The translations under genes and the position numbers were made by a program. The notes beneath the pieces are model-generated. The model was given only the letters and a program-made list of their open reading frames with translations. It ran no database searches and was not told where the DNA came from. A DNA stretch of 64,000 bases from Pontibacter litorisediminis (GTDB lineage: Bacteria > Bacteroidota > Bacteroidia > Cytophagales > Hymenobacteraceae). The stretch spans positions 781,546 to 845,545 of the forward strand of contig NZ_JARDUA010000002.1 in assembly GCF_029360645.1 (NCBI RefSeq), given 5' to 3'. Each line of letters starts with the position of its first letter. Positions within the stretch are counted from its first letter, which is position 1. Shown piece by piece: positions 61,849 through 64,000 of this stretch.

Positions 61849-63846
61849 TTAGAGGAATCTAATAAGTGCTATTTCGGCCATCAGGAAAAACAGACACAAT
61901 ATTAGGCAATATTTCCAAAGCTTTACGCCAAAATATCTTTTTTCGAACTCCCCCTTCACCGAAAAAGCATCCCCATAGTCGTAAACATGCACGTTTGGCC
62001 GGCTTTCCCCCAATAGTGCCCGCAGCTCATCCGGGCTATACTGCTCCAGGTAAGACTCTTCTTTGCCGTAGTTAAAGGCCAGGTTAGCAACTACCGAGTC
62101 CTGCAGCTGCAACGTATAAAAGCCTGCCTCATTCATATCCGGGGGCACATTGAAGTACAACTTACCGCCACGCACCTGCTGCTCCGGAATAAAAGACACC
62201 GTATCCTTCCTTAACTCGTAAATCCCCTCCCGCTTCGTCTGCACAGGGGCTGGCAGCTGAATTGTGCCGCCACCTAGCGTATAGGCCACCTGCTGTGCCT
62301 GCTTGTAGCTGCTGATGGCCATCCTGTACATAATGGGTACAAAAAGGGCATGGTTGGGCAAGGTGCTGTACTCTTCCTGCAGCGGCGCCGCCATGAGGTA
62401 AACAGTGCCACCTCCCCTGTCAAAGCGCGAGAGGAAGGGAGCGCCACCCCTGTACTTTAGGATGTTGTCTGAAGCTCTCGACCAGGCGATATTTCTGGCT
62501 GCAGCAGGCATCTGCATATCTGCGTTGAAATCAGAAAAAATGCTCCGGAAGAAAGGGTTGTTAGGATCTGGTACTGCCAGGTTTGTCTTTGATGTTGCTG
62601 CTCCGGTGAAAGAGGCAGCAATGTTTAAATTCTGAAACAAGGCAGCGTGTGCCCCACGGTCACTCCCTGCAGGAGGAATCACGGCAAGCGTGCCTCCTTC
62701 GCGTACATAATTCGCCGCGGTAGCCGCCAAGGCAGCCGACAAAGAGCTCACCCCATTCAGGATTACCATATCAGCAGCAGCCAGCGAGGCGTAATCAATG
62801 TTTCCGCTCCGGAAAGAGCTAAACTTAAAGAAGGGCTCGTTGCTGTACAACTGCTGCAAGGAGCTTTGCGCGTCGGTGACTTCCACCACCTGTATTGGAG
62901 CCGATGGGGCAAGCACAAAGTAATACGTGTTGTCAAACTCTACAGGGTAGTCCTCCACCTGCACATAGGCCTTTGTAACCCTATCGCCCGTTGCTTTGAA
63001 CGACATCACCGCAGCAGTGGATTGGCTTGGCGCTAAGTCTATACTTAAGGCAGATGCCTGCTCATCCTGAATAAACAGTTTAACGGGCACGTCTTCTATT
63101 ACTTCCGTACCAGTATTAGAGAGCAGCACATGAAGCCTGTTTTCCACGCCAGCCCTGATAAACTCATCCTCCAGGTACACCGAATCAATCGTGACGTTGG
63201 CAGTACTAGCCGCAGCCACCGGTATCAAATGAACTTGCGAAACTGAATCGACTGCATCGAGCAAAGCTGGTGTAAAGCCGTTCTTTTGAAAGTCAGAAAG
63301 TATAAAAATGTGCGACCCTTTGCTTTGTAGAGCTGAGGAAGGATCAAAGCTTTTGGCGGAGTAGTCCAGCAGGTCAAGCACAGCCGCGGCCTCTCCCTTC
63401 TGTAGGGCCTTTCCATGATTTAGATTTTCTGTGGAAGAGAGTTTGAAAGAAGCAGAAGCGGCAAATAGATCTGTTATAGCTTTTGCTTTATCTGTTGCTA
63501 CCTGTAACAGGGCAAGGTCGTCGTCCTGATGAAGGTTTTGCATGCTGAAGGAATTATCAATGGCGATGGCCACATCTGAGTCGTTTGGGGCAACTGCCAT
63601 GTTTGAGGCGGGTAGGAAAGGCTGCGCGAAAGCCAGCACCAGGAATACGATGAAGAGGATGCGGCTAAGAAGTATAAGCAGCTCCTTCAGGTTCCGCTGG
63701 CTAGCTGTTAGGTCCTTTGACACCTGAATAAAACGGACGTTGCTGAACATCACCCGCTTGGCGCGTCTGAGCTGCACCAGGTGAAGTATGATGGGTACAG
63801 CCACAGCTGCCAGTGCAAAGAGGAAAGACGGGTACAGGAATGCCAT
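61849..63846 (-). CDS. BatA-like membrane protein with VWA-type domain
   Basis: 665 residues. N-terminal BatA domain: FLYPSFLFALAAVAVPIILHLVQLRRAKRVMFSNV (shown in part) with the LHL and RAK motifs; second helix ILFIVFLVLAFAQPFLP; then a VWA-like fold with SDVAIAIDNSFSMQN (MIDAS DxSxS); a C-terminal membrane helix near 640-660. Family members are linked to aerotolerance operons in Bacteroides. It is upstream of the dihydroorotase-like gene on the same strand. Confidence 0.85.
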   Translation of the reverse strand: MAFLYPSFLFALAAVAVPIILHLVQLRRAKRVMFSNVRFIQVSKDLTASQRNLKELLILLSRILFIVFLVLAFAQPFLPASNMAVAPNDSDVAIAIDNSFSMQNLHQDDDLALLQVATDKAKAITDLFAASASFKLSSTENLNHGKALQKGEAAAVLDLLDYSAKSFDPSSALQSKGSHIFILSDFQKNGFTPALLDAVDSVSQVHLIPVAAASTANVTIDSVYLEDEFIRAGVENRLHVLLSNTGTEVIEDVPVKLFIQDEQASALSIDLAPSQSTAAVMSFKATGDRVTKAYVQVEDYPVEFDNTYYFVLAPSAPIQVVEVTDAQSSLQQLYSNEPFFKFSSFRSGNIDYASLAAADMVILNGVSSLSAALAATAANYVREGGTLAVIPPAGSDRGAHAALFQNLNIAASFTGAATSKTNLAVPDPNNPFFRSIFSDFNADMQMPAAARNIAWSRASDNILKYRGGAPFLSRFDRGGGTVYLMAAPLQEEYSTLPNHALFVPIMYRMAISSYKQAQQVAYTLGGGTIQLPAPVQTKREGIYELRKDTVSFIPEQQVRGGKLYFNVPPDMNEAGFYTLQLQDSVVANLAFNYGKEESYLEQYSPDELRALLGESRPNVHVYDYGDAFSVKGEFEKRYFGVKLWKYCLILCLFFLMAEIALIRFL

Positions 63847-64000
63847 AGCTCAAGTTAAGGAGGAGCAACAGAAAAAACAATTGCCCAGAGGCTATACTGG
63901 GATTGGGGGGGAGAAGTTGGCTTTGCGGCCTTGGCTGGCCTGTCTCCTTTGCCGGTTAGGCTGGCGGCGGTGGGGTGGGTGGGGTGGGAAAAAGAAGAAG
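63847..64000. other. Window-edge intergenic region
   Basis: No gene seen. G-rich at the end, with a perfect G-quadruplex motif (separate entry). Presumably holds the promoter of the BatA-like gene. Confidence 0.5.
63972..63988 (+). other. Perfect G-quadruplex motif
   Basis: GGGGTGGGTGGGGTGGG: four G-tracts of at least three with single-base T loops, the most stable class. Further G-runs lie nearby (about 63904-63911). Upstream of the BatA-like gene on the non-coding side. It could be an end-of-sequence artefact. Confidence 0.7.

Overview
The window looks like chromosomal DNA of a Bacteroidota bacterium of the order Cytophagales, most like Pontibacter/Hymenobacteraceae. The taxon is inferred from gene content and style: an outer-membrane receptor locus with a DUF4249 lipoprotein and an MG2-type partner, DUF4199 and BatA/BatE-like proteins, menaquinone synthesis (menA), DAHP synthase fused to chorismate mutase, and promoters of the Bacteroidota form TTTG-N18-21-TAnnTTTG ahead of the tRNAs and several genes. 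Coding density is ordinary. There is no rRNA operon, CRISPR array, transposase or phage module. About 51 larger genes, three tRNAs (two Lys-TTT, one Leu-GAG), one 28-codon membrane peptide and three candidate regulatory leader peptides can be supported.

Layout. 1-9.6 kb: map (cut by the edge), a YgiB/YgiC-like pair, a dispersed repeat, murI, two small membrane proteins, a Uup-like ABC-F ATPase, a secreted CotH-like protein and a phosphodiesterase-family lipoprotein. 9.6-16.7 kb: phhA behind a tyrosine-rich leader peptide, a BatE-like protein, two tRNA-Lys genes, a DUF4403-like protein, an LLM oxidoreductase, an ABC exporter and tRNA-Leu. 16.8-26.9 kb: yebC, a CoA transferase, a DEAD-box helicase with pncA, a receptor-like outer-membrane protein broken by one in-frame TGA, menA and a glutathione peroxidase. 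27-31.6 kb: arginase-argS diverging from a biosynthetic arginine decarboxylase. 31.7-33.4 kb: AT-rich orphan genes separated by attC-like repeats. 33.4-37.4 kb: a HAD phosphatase, hemG, a GT2 and TerC. 37.4-42.2 kb: an aromatic amino-acid operon with two paralogous DAHP synthase-chorismate mutases, a prephenate dehydratase and an aminotransferase, controlled by two paralogous attenuators. 42.3-49.9 kb: an inverted copy of the 2.6-kb repeat, a Na+ symporter, an AsmA-GT51 fusion, purB, an SDR-like protein and a GNAT. 49.9-57.1 kb: a receptor/DUF4249/MG2 operon. 57.3-64 kb: two glycosyltransferases, two DUF4199 proteins, a dihydroorotase-like pseudoenzyme and a BatA-like protein.

The most interesting signals are: (1) ribosome-mediated attenuation for Phe/Tyr metabolism, with a leader peptide carrying ten Tyr codons before phhA, one carrying four Phe and three Tyr codons before the prephenate dehydratase gene, and a third paralogous leader before the first DAHP synthase; (2) a very large excess of the heptamer AAGTATA/TATACTT on both strands, inside and outside genes (about 80 by hand count); (3) attC-like repeats around low-GC orphan genes; (4) an inverted pair of about 400-bp intergenic repeats 40 kb apart; (5) an unannotated 28-residue membrane peptide with its own terminator; (6) a dihydroorotase homologue that has lost its metal ligands. 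All calls are from reading the sequence; no database search was possible.
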